NCBI RefSeq assembly: GCF_024053505.1
Contig: NZ_JAMXQS010000004.1
Coordinates: forward strand, 372,001 to 436,000
Reading direction: 5' to 3'
DNA from: Mesorhizobium liriopis
GTDB taxonomy: Bacteria; Pseudomonadota; Alphaproteobacteria; Rhizobiales; Rhizobiaceae
Length of the DNA stretch: 64,000 bases
Below, piece by piece: positions 17,837-26,613 of this stretch. The stretch's first letter is position 1. Each line of letters begins with the position of its first letter. The notes under the pieces are model-generated. The model ran no database searches, had not been told where the DNA came from, and saw only the letters and a program-made list of their open reading frames with translations. The position numbers and the translations under genes were made by a program.

Positions 17837-19149
17837 CTGCACGCTTCCCCTCTTTCGGTCGTGCCACACCGCCGGCCATTCGTGTGACGGTGCTCGACGA
17901 GGTGGAGCCCGCTTTTCGTGTAGGCCAAGCCAAGGCGAACAGTCTGATCGCCTACGGCAACGGCCGTTCCTACGGTGACAGCTGCCAGAACGGTGAGGGC
18001 GCCGTGGTTGATATGCGCGCCCGCTCGAAGCTTATCGGCCTCGACCCCGCAACCGGTGTGATCGAAGCCGAAGCGGGCATCCTTCTTTCAGACGTCATCG
18101 CGCACGCAGCGCCGCATGGCTTGTTTCCGCCGGTCGTGCCAGGCACGCAGTTCGTGACGCTCGGCGGGGCCATCGCCAACGACATTCATGGCAAGAACCA
18201 TCATCGGCGCGGGACGTTCGGATGCCATGTCGAAGCGCTGACGCTTCTCCGCTCGGACGGCCAGTCGCTGCGCTGCTCAATGAGCGAGAACACAGAGTTC
18301 TTCCGTGCCACGATCGGTGGGATGGGGCTGACCGGCATAATTCTCTCGGCAAAACTTCGGCTGATGCGCGTGCCGTCGCCGGATATCGCTGAGACTGCGA
18401 CCCCGTTCGCAAGTCTCGAACACTATCTTGACCGCGCCGAAGCGGCCGATGCCGCAAACGAGTATGCCGTGGCATGGCTCGACCAACTGGCAACGGGTCG
18501 CGCGAAGGGCCGTGGGCTGCTTCTGGCTGGCAACCACGCGGAAACACGTGCTGCGCATCGTCCGTCACGCCGGCTCGCAGTGCCGTTCCAACCGCCGCTG
18601 ACCGTTCTCAACCGGCTGGCGCTTCGCGCTTTCAATTTCGCCTATCGAACCGGGCGGGGGCGCAAAGCGCTGCGCACGGCGCCCTGCCAATCCTTCTTCT
18701 TCCCGCTCGATGCGGTGCGCGACTGGAACCGGCTTTATGGGCCGCGTGGACTTTTTCAGCATCAAGGCGTCGTTCCATTCGAAGCGGCGCGAGAGGCGTT
18801 GCCGGAACTTCTCGATGCCACGCATGAGGCGGGGCAGGGCTCGTTTCTCACCGTGCTCAAGCGCTTCGGCGCACAGCGTTCGCCGGGTCTGATATCGTTT
18901 CCGCGCGCTGGCTACACGCTGACGCTCGATTTCCCGAACCGGGGTGAGATGACACGCAAGCTGCTCGACCGGCTCGACAGGATCACGGTTGCGGCGGGCG
19001 GGGCAGTAAATCCCTACAAGGACGCACGCATGAGTCCTGAAACCTTTGCTGCCTCTTTCCCGAACTGGCGCGAACTCGAGACAATCCGCGACCCCGCCTT
19101 CATGTCGAGCTTCTGGCGACGCACTGCGATGCAGCTGGGTTCGATCTGA
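17833..19149 (+). CDS. FAD-binding oxidoreductase, DprE1-like
   Basis: A 438-residue VAO-type flavoprotein. The FAD-binding segments AYGNGRSYGDSC, VPGTQFVTLGGAIANDIHGKNHH and GGMGLTGIILSAKL are those of decaprenylphosphoryl-ribose 2-oxidase (DprE1), and the C-terminal PYKDARMSPETFAASFPNW is typical too. It starts at TTG inside the preceding stop (TTGA overlap), so it is co-translated with the UbiA fusion. Likely oxidises the 2-OH of a polyprenyl-phospho-pentose as the first half of an epimerisation; substrate identity is inference. Confidence 0.85.
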   Translation: MTARFPSFGRATPPAIRVTVLDEVEPAFRVGQAKANSLIAYGNGRSYGDSCQNGEGAVVDMRARSKLIGLDPATGVIEAEAGILLSDVIAHAAPHGLFPPVVPGTQFVTLGGAIANDIHGKNHHRRGTFGCHVEALTLLRSDGQSLRCSMSENTEFFRATIGGMGLTGIILSAKLRLMRVPSPDIAETATPFASLEHYLDRAEAADAANEYAVAWLDQLATGRAKGRGLLLAGNHAETRAAHRPSRRLAVPFQPPLTVLNRLALRAFNFAYRTGRGRKALRTAPCQSFFFPLDAVRDWNRLYGPRGLFQHQGVVPFEAAREALPELLDATHEAGQGSFLTVLKRFGAQRSPGLISFPRAGYTLTLDFPNRGEMTRKLLDRLDRITVAAGGAVNPYKDARMSPETFAASFPNWRELETIRDPAFMSSFWRRTAMQLGSI

Positions 19150-19235
19150 AATGGCTGATTGCTCGCATTTGATCGATCGCCTGCACCAAACCGCAGCGGA
19201 CTTCGCGTAAGGGAAGGGAAAGCAAGAGCAGGGCC

Positions 19236-19655
19236 ATGAAATATATCGGCTTCATCCTTTTCACAGTTCTGACCAATGCCGCCGCGCAGCTCATGCTCAA
19301 GCAGGGCATGACGGTGATGGGGCCGCTGTCCTTCGCCGGCGTGAACCCTTTGGTGAAAGTGCTGCAGATCGTGTTCAGCCCTTGGATATTCCTCGGCCTC
19401 TGCACTTTCGTGATCTCCATGGCTTCACACCTGTTCGTGCTGTCCAAGGTCGAGTTGTCCTTTGCTTATCCCTTTCTCAGCTTGGCTTACGTTGCCGTCG
19501 CGGTCTTCGCTTATTTCGTGTTTCGCGAGGACCTCAATGCCTGGCGCATCTCAGGCATCGCCTTCATCTGCGTCGGCACGGTGCTGATCGCCCAGAGCGG
19601 ACGCGAGCCACATGAGGCTTCCGCTTCTTCAACCCACGAGGTCGTTTCCCGATGA
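19236..19655 (+). CDS. Small DMT-superfamily membrane protein (ArnE/F flippase-like)
   Basis: A 139-residue four-helix membrane protein of the SMR/EamA fold: TNAAAQLMLKQGM in helix 1, VELSFAYPFLSLAYVAVAV and the helix-4 repeat GIAFICVGTVLIAQSG. Such half-size proteins include ArnE/ArnF, which flip undecaprenyl-phosphate-aminoarabinose. Placed between a DprE1-like oxidase and a sugar SDR, a role in flipping a lipid-linked sugar is the best reading. Its 3' end overlaps the next gene by 4 bp (ATGA). Confidence 0.75.
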   Translation: MKYIGFILFTVLTNAAAQLMLKQGMTVMGPLSFAGVNPLVKVLQIVFSPWIFLGLCTFVISMASHLFVLSKVELSFAYPFLSLAYVAVAVFAYFVFREDLNAWRISGIAFICVGTVLIAQSGREPHEASASSTHEVVSR

Positions 19656-20659
19656 GACATGTGATTTTCGGCGGCGACGGCTTCGTTGGCCGCCACCTCG
19701 CACCCAAGCTTCTGGCCGATGGTCATGAAGTCGTGGTGGCCGATGTGGTGAAGAGCTCCCTGCCGCATTACGGTCGGGCGCGTTATGCCTATTGCGATGT
19801 GACGAACAAGGCGTCGGTCGCGAGCCTTGGGCTGAAGGCCGAAGACATGGTCTATAATCTGTCGGCCAAGATGCTGTCGCCGATCCAGACCCGCGCCAAA
19901 CGTCACGACTTTTTCTGGCCGGTGAATGTGCACGGCACCGAGAACATCGTGGAAGCCATGGAGCGTGTGGGCGCCTCGCGGCTCGTGCACTTCACCACCG
20001 ACATGATCTATGGCCACACGGTCACCTACCCTATGACCGAGGAGCACCCCGTGGCGCCGCTCGGCGAGTATGGACTGTCCAAGCTCAAGACGGAGGAACT
20101 CGCGGTCGGCTGGCGGGAGAAGGGGATGCGGATCACGCTGTTCCGTCCGCGTCTCATCATCGGTCCAGGTCGGCTTGGAATCCTGGAAAAACTCTTCAAG
20201 CTGATCGATGCAAACCTGCCGGTGCCGATGATCGGATCGGGCAAGAATCCGTATCAGTTCATCTCCGTCTTCGACTGCGCGGAAGCCGCCCGCGCGGCGT
20301 TTCAGGCGGGGGTGCCGAACGAGGCCTACAATCTCGGTTCTTTGAACCCGCCGCCGGTGCGCAAACTTTTGGGCGATCTCATCCGCCACGCCGGCTCGAA
20401 GTCAATTCTGCTGCCGACGCCCGGCTGGGCCGTGAAGCGCACGCTCGACCTGCTCGACGCGCTCAACATGCCGCTGATGGACCCCGAACAGTATCTGATC
20501 GCCGACGAGGAATGCGTGCTCGACGTCTCCAAGGGCCGCGACCAGCTCGGCTGGGTCCCGCAATATCGCGACGAGGACATGCTGATCGCTGCCTATAGCG
20601 AGTATCGCGAGAAGAAGGCCGGCATTCTCACTGCATCCAAAACAATTGCCGCCGAATGA
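19652..20659 (+). CDS. Extended SDR / NAD-dependent nucleotide- or lipid-sugar epimerase
   Basis: A 335-residue extended short-chain dehydrogenase. N-terminal FGGDGFVGRHL is the nucleotide motif (with GGDGFVG in place of the usual GGxGFIG), TTDMIYG precedes the catalytic Y in EYGLSKLKTE, and RPRLIIGPG is the substrate loop. In this operon it may supply the reduction that completes the 2-epimerisation begun by the DprE1-like enzyme, although DprE2 itself is a classical SDR. Overlaps both neighbours by 4 bp, so it is tightly coupled. Confidence 0.8.
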   Translation: MRHVIFGGDGFVGRHLAPKLLADGHEVVVADVVKSSLPHYGRARYAYCDVTNKASVASLGLKAEDMVYNLSAKMLSPIQTRAKRHDFFWPVNVHGTENIVEAMERVGASRLVHFTTDMIYGHTVTYPMTEEHPVAPLGEYGLSKLKTEELAVGWREKGMRITLFRPRLIIGPGRLGILEKLFKLIDANLPVPMIGSGKNPYQFISVFDCAEAARAAFQAGVPNEAYNLGSLNPPPVRKLLGDLIRHAGSKSILLPTPGWAVKRTLDLLDALNMPLMDPEQYLIADEECVLDVSKGRDQLGWVPQYRDEDMLIAAYSEYREKKAGILTASKTIAAE

Positions 20660-22137
20660 GCCAGTCGATGAACGCCATGACCCGTGCCGACGAAATTCTT
20701 GCCGAACCGATCGTTGCGCCCGTGCTGCGCGCCAATGCGCTGCCCAAGCCGCAACTGCTCTCGGTCGAAGAGGCCAAGGCCCTCGACATTCCGCGCCTGA
20801 CCGACCTTTTCAAGGCGCATCTCAACCCCGGCCAGTTCCACTTCATGAAGCTGCTCGGCTTCCATAAGGTGAAGATCGAGCGTGCCGAGGGTATGCATTA
20901 CATCGATCAGAACGGCCGGAAAATCCTCGACTTCTTTGGCGGTTTCGGCTCGCTCGCTTTCGGTCACAACCATCCGCGCATTTTGGCCGCGCGCCAGCGC
21001 TTCCAGGACGAGAAGCGGCATGAGATCGGCATGGCCTTCATGTCGCAATATGCCTCGGCACTTGCCTACAATCTTGCGCAATGCTCCCCGGGCGAACTCG
21101 ACATGGTGTTTCTGGGCTCATCGGGCTCGGAAGCGATGGAATCGGCCATCAAGCTCGCCGAACGTGCGGCTGGTCCGAGAAAGCCCAAGATCGTCTATGC
21201 CGAAAACTCGTTCCACGGCAAAACCAAGGGCGTGCTCTCGGTCACCGATGGCCAGCTCTACCGCGGCGAGTTCAAGCTGGTGGACAACGCGCTGCGCGTG
21301 CCATTCGGCGATATCGATGCGGTCGATCGCCTGTTCCGTGCCGACCCCTCCATCGGCGCCATCGTGCTCGAAACGGTGCAGGGCGGCGGCGGCATCATAC
21401 AGGCCCCGGCCGAGTATTGGCAGAAGCTCCGTGCGCTTTGTGACCGCCACGGCGTGTTGTGGGTTGCCGACGAGGTGCAGTGCGGCTTTGGCCGCACCGG
21501 GCGCTTCTATGCTTTCGAGCATTACGGCGTGGTGCCCGACATCACCGCACTCGCGAAGTCGCTGGGCGGCGGTAAAGCTGCGGTCGGTGCGATGATCGCC
21601 AAGCGCGATGTCTATATGAAGGCTTACGGCACGCCGAAGACTGCGATGATCCACGCCATGGCGACCTTCGGCGGCATCGGCGAGGCGTCCGTCACGGCCA
21701 TCGAAGCGGTCAACGTGCTCTACGATGAACATCTGATCGACAACTCGGCCGAGATGGGCACCTACCTGCTCGACCGGCTGAAGGTGCTGCAGGCGAAATA
21801 TCCGAAGATCATCAAGGATGTGCGCGGGCTCGGGCTGATGGTGGGGCTCGAATTCCACGATTTCAGCCAGACCTTGCCGATGGTGTTGCGCCCGGTCGTC
21901 TCCGTACTGGATGACAAGCTCAAGGGCTCGCTGTCCGGCTTTGTTGGCGCGCTGCTTCTTCGTGATTACGACACGCTCGTGGCCTTCACGGAATACAACC
22001 GCAACGTCATCCGCCTCGAACCGCCACTAATCGCCGAGCGCGTCCATGTGGACCATTTCGTGGATAGTCTCGATGACCTTCTCGGACGCGGCATCGTCGC
22101 CATCGTGAAGGATTTCGTGAAAAGCCAGATGGGCTGA
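20656..22137 (+). CDS. Class III PLP-dependent aminotransferase
   Basis: A 493-residue fold-type I class III aminotransferase. GSSGSEAMESAIKLA is the PLP phosphate pocket, VADEVQCGFGRTG holds the PLP-pyridine Asp, and LAKSLGGGKAAVGA the PLP-binding Lys. It has an N-terminal extension of about 55 residues compared with acetylornithine aminotransferase. ATGA overlap with the SDR gene ties it to the lipid-linked sugar operon, suggesting it aminates a product of the pathway (an amino sugar or lipid headgroup), though an amino-acid substrate remains possible. Confidence 0.8.
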   Translation: MSQSMNAMTRADEILAEPIVAPVLRANALPKPQLLSVEEAKALDIPRLTDLFKAHLNPGQFHFMKLLGFHKVKIERAEGMHYIDQNGRKILDFFGGFGSLAFGHNHPRILAARQRFQDEKRHEIGMAFMSQYASALAYNLAQCSPGELDMVFLGSSGSEAMESAIKLAERAAGPRKPKIVYAENSFHGKTKGVLSVTDGQLYRGEFKLVDNALRVPFGDIDAVDRLFRADPSIGAIVLETVQGGGGIIQAPAEYWQKLRALCDRHGVLWVADEVQCGFGRTGRFYAFEHYGVVPDITALAKSLGGGKAAVGAMIAKRDVYMKAYGTPKTAMIHAMATFGGIGEASVTAIEAVNVLYDEHLIDNSAEMGTYLLDRLKVLQAKYPKIIKDVRGLGLMVGLEFHDFSQTLPMVLRPVVSVLDDKLKGSLSGFVGALLLRDYDTLVAFTEYNRNVIRLEPPLIAERVHVDHFVDSLDDLLGRGIVAIVKDFVKSQMG

Positions 22138-22141
22138 CCGC

Positions 22142-23353
22142 GTGACTGCTTCGCTGATTGGACGAGTGCTCGATACGCCATCGGTTGAGAACCTCATCCA
22201 TGCTTTAACCGGGAAGCGCTTTCTCGACCGGCTTGGCGCGGCGGTGCTCGCGCTCACCGTACTAGGCGTGTCGGCCTATGGCTGGTTCAGGCCGGACTAC
22301 AACTGGGACCTCGTTGCCTATGTCGCAGCGGCACTCGAGCCGCAGCACGCCGATCCCGCAAGCCTGCATCGCGCGACATACGAAGCCGTCGGGGTAAGGG
22401 TCACGCCGGATAAACTTCGCGAGCTCCGCGAGGGCGATGCTTATCGGCTAGCTCAGTGGCAAAGCCCCGAGAAATTTCAGTCCCAGCTCGGCATGTATCG
22501 GGTGAAGGTGCTCTACGTCGAACTCATCCGTTGGCTCACGCCACTGTTCGGCGCCGTCAATGCGGCTATACTTTTGGGCATCCTGCCTGCGCTCGCTTTC
22601 GGCGCGCTTATCCTATGGTGGCTCCGCGCGGCGGACGCATTGCAAGCTGGCCTCGTGCTCGCGCCCGCCCTCATGGTCGCCGACTTCCGCAGCATGGTGA
22701 GCGCTTCGACGCCCGATATGCTGGTGAGCCTCGTATCCATCGCTGCGCTCTACGCCCTGTGGAAGGGCCGCGACTTGCTCGGCTGCGCGTTTCTGCTGCT
22801 TTCGGCTTTCGTTCGGCCCGACAGTGTGATCCTCGTTTTCGCTATCCTTATCGCAGCGGTGCTTTATGGCTGGCGGTGGCGACCGATTTTGGCGACCTTC
22901 GTTCTTGCGCTTATTGCTGCCGTGCTAATCGGCCGTTTCTCCGGGCATCCGGGCTGGTGGCCGCACTTCGTGTTCTCGACAGTCGAGGCACAAGCATCAA
23001 TGTCAGATTTCCACCCTGCCTTCTCCACAACGCAGTTCCTGCGCGGCTACGCCCGTGGGATTCTATTCTCGCTAAGCGAAAACGACTGGCCCTGGCTCCT
23101 CATCCTATCGCTTGCAGGTTGGACGCTCGTGGCGAAGCCGAAGCATCGGAGGGGTCTCCGAACGAATGCGCTTATCTTCGCGCTTGCTATCGGCGCGCTC
23201 GGCAAATTCGCAAGCTTCCCGTTACCCGACGACCGATTCTATTTCGGCTTCACGTCAGGCCTGCTCGTGCTCGTTCTCGTCGCTTTGCGGCCCCGTTTCG
23301 ACCGCGAGAGCGCTTACACCACCGCAAGTGCGCCGGCTGCGACGAGCGCATAA
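22142..23353 (+). CDS. Polytopic membrane protein, possible GT-C-type glycosyltransferase
   Basis: A 403-residue integral membrane protein with about nine or ten hydrophobic helices, starting at GTG 4 bp after the aminotransferase stop. After helix 1 comes an extracytoplasmic loop with DYNWDLVAY and a mixed hydrophilic region (residues about 75-120); late in the protein there is SFPLPDDRFYF. Acidic residues in the first loop and the helix count are compatible with GT-C transferases that use polyprenyl-phospho-sugar donors. No family firmly recognised; the operon context is the main argument. Confidence 0.55.
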   Translation: MTASLIGRVLDTPSVENLIHALTGKRFLDRLGAAVLALTVLGVSAYGWFRPDYNWDLVAYVAAALEPQHADPASLHRATYEAVGVRVTPDKLRELREGDAYRLAQWQSPEKFQSQLGMYRVKVLYVELIRWLTPLFGAVNAAILLGILPALAFGALILWWLRAADALQAGLVLAPALMVADFRSMVSASTPDMLVSLVSIAALYALWKGRDLLGCAFLLLSAFVRPDSVILVFAILIAAVLYGWRWRPILATFVLALIAAVLIGRFSGHPGWWPHFVFSTVEAQASMSDFHPAFSTTQFLRGYARGILFSLSENDWPWLLILSLAGWTLVAKPKHRRGLRTNALIFALAIGALGKFASFPLPDDRFYFGFTSGLLVLVLVALRPRFDRESAYTTASAPAATSA

Positions 23354-23751
23354 CGCGCGCCTTTGGCAATGCCGACCAGCGTCAGGAAACTCCAGAGCGG
23401 CTCGCGCATCACGCCGGCCGCCACCGTCAGCGCGTCACCGAACAGCGGGATCCAGCTGAGCAGCAGCGACCAGCGACCCCAGCGGTGGTACCATCCTTTG
23501 GCCGTTTCCAGCTTTTCACCCGAGACTGGAAACCACTTGCGATCGCGGAAGCGCTCGACGCTGCGGCCGATCACCCAGTTGAGAAGCGCACCGAGCAGGT
23601 TGCCGATGGTGGCAACGAGCAGCAACAACCCGACCGAATATCCGCCTTTGACGATCAGGCCGGTCATCACCATTTCGGACGAGCCGGGCAGAATGGTGGC
23701 CGAGGTGAAGGCTGAAAGCAGCAGGCCGAGATAGGCGGCAAGGTCGGTCAA
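23314..23751 (-). CDS. DedA/YqaA-family membrane protein
   Basis: A 145-residue membrane protein. PGSSEMVMTGLIVKGGY, IGNLLGALLNWVIGRSVERF and the amphipathic RWGRWSLLLSWIPLFGDALTVAAGVMREPLW block are typical of short YqaA-type DedA relatives, implicated in lipid scrambling. Start TTG 23751 is chosen because GGAGC lies 5 bp upstream and the family begins here; the frame remains open far upstream only as antisense of the next gene. Overlaps the end of the convergent plus-strand gene by 40 bp. Confidence 0.75.
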   Translation of the reverse strand: MTDLAAYLGLLLSAFTSATILPGSSEMVMTGLIVKGGYSVGLLLLVATIGNLLGALLNWVIGRSVERFRDRKWFPVSGEKLETAKGWYHRWGRWSLLLSWIPLFGDALTVAAGVMREPLWSFLTLVGIAKGARYALVAAGALAVV

Positions 23752-23949
23752 GCGGGCTCCGTGAAGTTTGAGAATCGTGGCGCTGGACTTCCCCTTCGCT
23801 TGTGGCGAAGTTGCGTCGCGCGGGCGAGCGGGTATGTCGCAAACAGGCGGCGAGCGTCGCAGCTCCGCGGAATATTGTCCGTGCCGAACGCTCGAACCGC
23901 AGAAGAATCGAGCCGGTCCGGCGAGCCTTGAGAGTGGGAGAATTTTTGA

Positions 23950-26463
23950 ATGAAGACTGAGGCTCGTGCCGTCGTCATCGGAGGCGGCGTGGTCGGCGTT
24001 TCGACGCTCTATCACCTCGCCAAGAAGGGCTGGTCGGATGTCGTTCTGATCGAGCGCAAGGAGCTGACCTCGGGCTCGACATGGCATGCTGCGGGCCTGC
24101 TTCCGCTCTTCAACATGTCCTACTCGGTCGGCCAGATCCACAAATACTCGGTTCGCCTTTATCGCGAGCTGGAAAAGGAAACGGGTCTGAACCCTGGCTT
24201 CTCCAACGTCACCAATATCCGTCTCGCGCGCACCAAGGACCGCTGGGACGAGTATATGTATTATGCAGGCGTCGCCGAGACCATCGGCGTGCCGGTGAAG
24301 CTCCTGACGCCGGAAGAGCTCAAGGAAGTCTGGCCGCTTTGCGAAACCGACGGCATTATCGGCGCGCTTCAGCATCCGGAAGACGGTTACATCCAGCCCG
24401 CCGATCTGACCCAGGCGCTCGCCAAGGGCGCTCGGGATCGCGGGGCCACCATCTACCGCAACACGACCGTCACCGGCATCGAGAAACTCGACGGCGGCGA
24501 GTGGCTGGTGAAGACCGACAAGGGCGATATCCGCGCCGAGCATGTCATTTCGGCCTCGGGTAATTTTGCGCGCAAGACGGGGGCGATGGTCGGGCTCAAC
24601 GTGCCCGTCATTCCGGTCGAGCACCAGTATATCGTGACCGAGCCGCATCCGGCGATCCTTGAGCGAAAGAAGCAGGGCCTGCCCGAAATGGGTGTTCTGC
24701 GCGAAAGCGACAGCGCTTGGTACATGCGCGAGGAGAATGGCGGGCTCCTGCTCGGCCCTTACGAGAAAGGTGCGCCCGTTTGCTACATCGACGCGCCTTC
24801 GGACGACAGCGAATACGAGCTTTTCCAGGAAGATCTCGAACGCCTGATGCCGCATGTGGAGACTGCGATCGCGCGCGTGCCGGCATTCGGCGAAGTCGGG
24901 ATCAAGAAAATCTACAACGGTGCCATCGCCTACACGCCGGACGGCTCGCCGATCATCGGCCCGGCGCCAGGGCTCAAGAATTTTTGGCTGAACGAAGGTC
25001 ATTCCTTCGGCGTCACGGCAGCCGGCGGTGCGGGCTGGCAGCTGGCGGAATGGATCGTGGATGGCGAGCCGACTATCGACATGATGGGCGTCGATCCGCG
25101 CCGCTTCGGCCCTTACGCGACCGAAGGCTATCTCGTGGCGAAGAACGAAGAGGCTTATGCCAACGTCTTCACCATGCACTATCCAGACGAAGAGCGAGCG
25201 GCGGCGCGTCCGCTCAAGACCACGCCCTGCTACGACCGCATGAAGAAGCTCGGCGCGGTGTTCGGCTCTGTCTATGGCTGGGAACGCCCGAACTGGTTTG
25301 CCCCGGAAGGCTACGAGCTGCCGGAATCCGAAATCGGCATGGAAGTGGATGTGCTCACCGCCGAGAACCACGCGCCGGCGCTGGACGATGGGCGCATCGT
25401 TGAGAAATGGTCGTTCCGCCGCTCCAATTATTGGGAGCATGTGGGCAACGAGATCAAGAACGTCACGACCAATGTCGGCCTGCAGGATATGTCGGCCTTC
25501 GCCAAGGCCATCGTCAGCGGGCCGGGCGCGGAAGCTTGGCTGGATTCGATCCTTGCCAACCGTATCCCGAAGAGGATCGGTCGCATCGCGCTGACTCATC
25601 TTCTGACCGTGCATGGCGGCGTGCGCTCTGAATTCACCGTCTACAAGACTGGACCGCAGAGCTACTACCTTGTCTCCGCCGGTGCCTTCGAGGCGCATGA
25701 TCACGACTATCTCCGCAAGCTGCTTCCGGCGGACGGCTCGGTGCGCTTCCAGCCGATCACGACGCAATGGGGCGTTCTGGTGCTGGCCGGCCCCAACAGC
25801 CGCAAGGTGCTGCAGAAGCTCACACGCACGAGCTTGGAGAATGCCGACTTCCCGTGGCTGTCCGGCAAGGAAATTTCGGTGGGTGCTGCCACAGCCCACG
25901 CCTTGCGCGTCAACTTCGTCGGCGAGCTTGGCTGGGAACTCCACCACCCGATCGAGCAGCAGAATTATATCTTCGATCAACTCATGGAAGCTGGTGCGGA
26001 GTTCGGCATCAAGCCGTTCGGCATCCGGGCGATGTCCGCCATGTCGATCGAGAAGAGCTATCGTCTCATCCCGCGCGAGCTTTCGATCGAGTACTCGGCT
26101 TGGGAAAGCGGCCTTGACCGGTTCGTGCATCCGAACAAGGGCGACTTCATCGGCCGCGACGCGCTGGTGGAGCTGCGTGAGAAGGGACCGAAGTGGACGT
26201 TCGTCACGCTAGAAGTGCACGATGTCAGGGACGTCGATGCACGGGGATCCGAGGCGATCTACAGTAACGGGGAACTTGTCGGACGCGCAACCAACGGTGG
26301 TTATGGCTGGCGCGTCGGCAAGAGTTTGGCACTGGCCATGCTCAAGCCGGAATTTGCGACTGAAGGCACGGAACTTGAGATCAAAATCCTGGGAGACAAG
26401 TTCAAGGCGACAGTCACTCCGGAAAGCCCCTTCGATCCAGAGAATAATGCCTTGCGCGCCTGA
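23950..26463 (+). CDS. Dimethylglycine/sarcosine dehydrogenase-type flavoprotein (FAD domain + GcvT domain), paralogue 1
   Basis: An 837-residue fusion of a D-amino-acid-oxidase-like FAD domain (residues 1-about 400, Rossmann VVIGGGVVGVSTLYHLA) and a folate-binding GcvT/aminomethyltransferase domain (about 430-837). H46 in GSTWHAAGL matches the histidine that covalently holds FAD in dimethylglycine oxidase. The reaction is N-demethylation of dimethylglycine or sarcosine, passing the one-carbon unit to THF. It shares this layout with the 49531-52122 protein, but the two differ enough to suspect different substrates. The GbdR-like regulator gene is 2.3 kb downstream. Confidence 0.85.
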   Translation: MKTEARAVVIGGGVVGVSTLYHLAKKGWSDVVLIERKELTSGSTWHAAGLLPLFNMSYSVGQIHKYSVRLYRELEKETGLNPGFSNVTNIRLARTKDRWDEYMYYAGVAETIGVPVKLLTPEELKEVWPLCETDGIIGALQHPEDGYIQPADLTQALAKGARDRGATIYRNTTVTGIEKLDGGEWLVKTDKGDIRAEHVISASGNFARKTGAMVGLNVPVIPVEHQYIVTEPHPAILERKKQGLPEMGVLRESDSAWYMREENGGLLLGPYEKGAPVCYIDAPSDDSEYELFQEDLERLMPHVETAIARVPAFGEVGIKKIYNGAIAYTPDGSPIIGPAPGLKNFWLNEGHSFGVTAAGGAGWQLAEWIVDGEPTIDMMGVDPRRFGPYATEGYLVAKNEEAYANVFTMHYPDEERAAARPLKTTPCYDRMKKLGAVFGSVYGWERPNWFAPEGYELPESEIGMEVDVLTAENHAPALDDGRIVEKWSFRRSNYWEHVGNEIKNVTTNVGLQDMSAFAKAIVSGPGAEAWLDSILANRIPKRIGRIALTHLLTVHGGVRSEFTVYKTGPQSYYLVSAGAFEAHDHDYLRKLLPADGSVRFQPITTQWGVLVLAGPNSRKVLQKLTRTSLENADFPWLSGKEISVGAATAHALRVNFVGELGWELHHPIEQQNYIFDQLMEAGAEFGIKPFGIRAMSAMSIEKSYRLIPRELSIEYSAWESGLDRFVHPNKGDFIGRDALVELREKGPKWTFVTLEVHDVRDVDARGSEAIYSNGELVGRATNGGYGWRVGKSLALAMLKPEFATEGTELEIKILGDKFKATVTPESPFDPENNALRA

Positions 26464-26475
26464 TCAAGATCTGAC

Positions 26476-26504
26476 GGCTGGCTGATTTCTGTCGGCCAGC
26501 CTTT
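26476..26504 (+). terminator. Weak hairpin terminator after the flavoprotein gene
   Basis: Stem GGCTGGC (26476-26482) / GCCAGCC (26495-26501) followed by TTT, 13 bp after the stop codon. Confidence 0.4.
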
Positions 26505-26613
26505 GGATAAATGATTTCAGACCAACTGGCTCACCTTGAGCCCCGTTTCACATCCCATATAATGCCCGCCGTTTGACTTGATGGTTCCCGAAACGACACG
26601 GCGGGGCTGATTG

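Noticed and set aside
23314-26130. A 938-codon open frame on the minus strand
   Set aside because: Entirely antisense to the FAD/GcvT flavoprotein gene apart from its last part, which is the real DedA-like gene. Composition is that of a reversed GC-rich gene (many His, Arg, Asp), no domain recognised.
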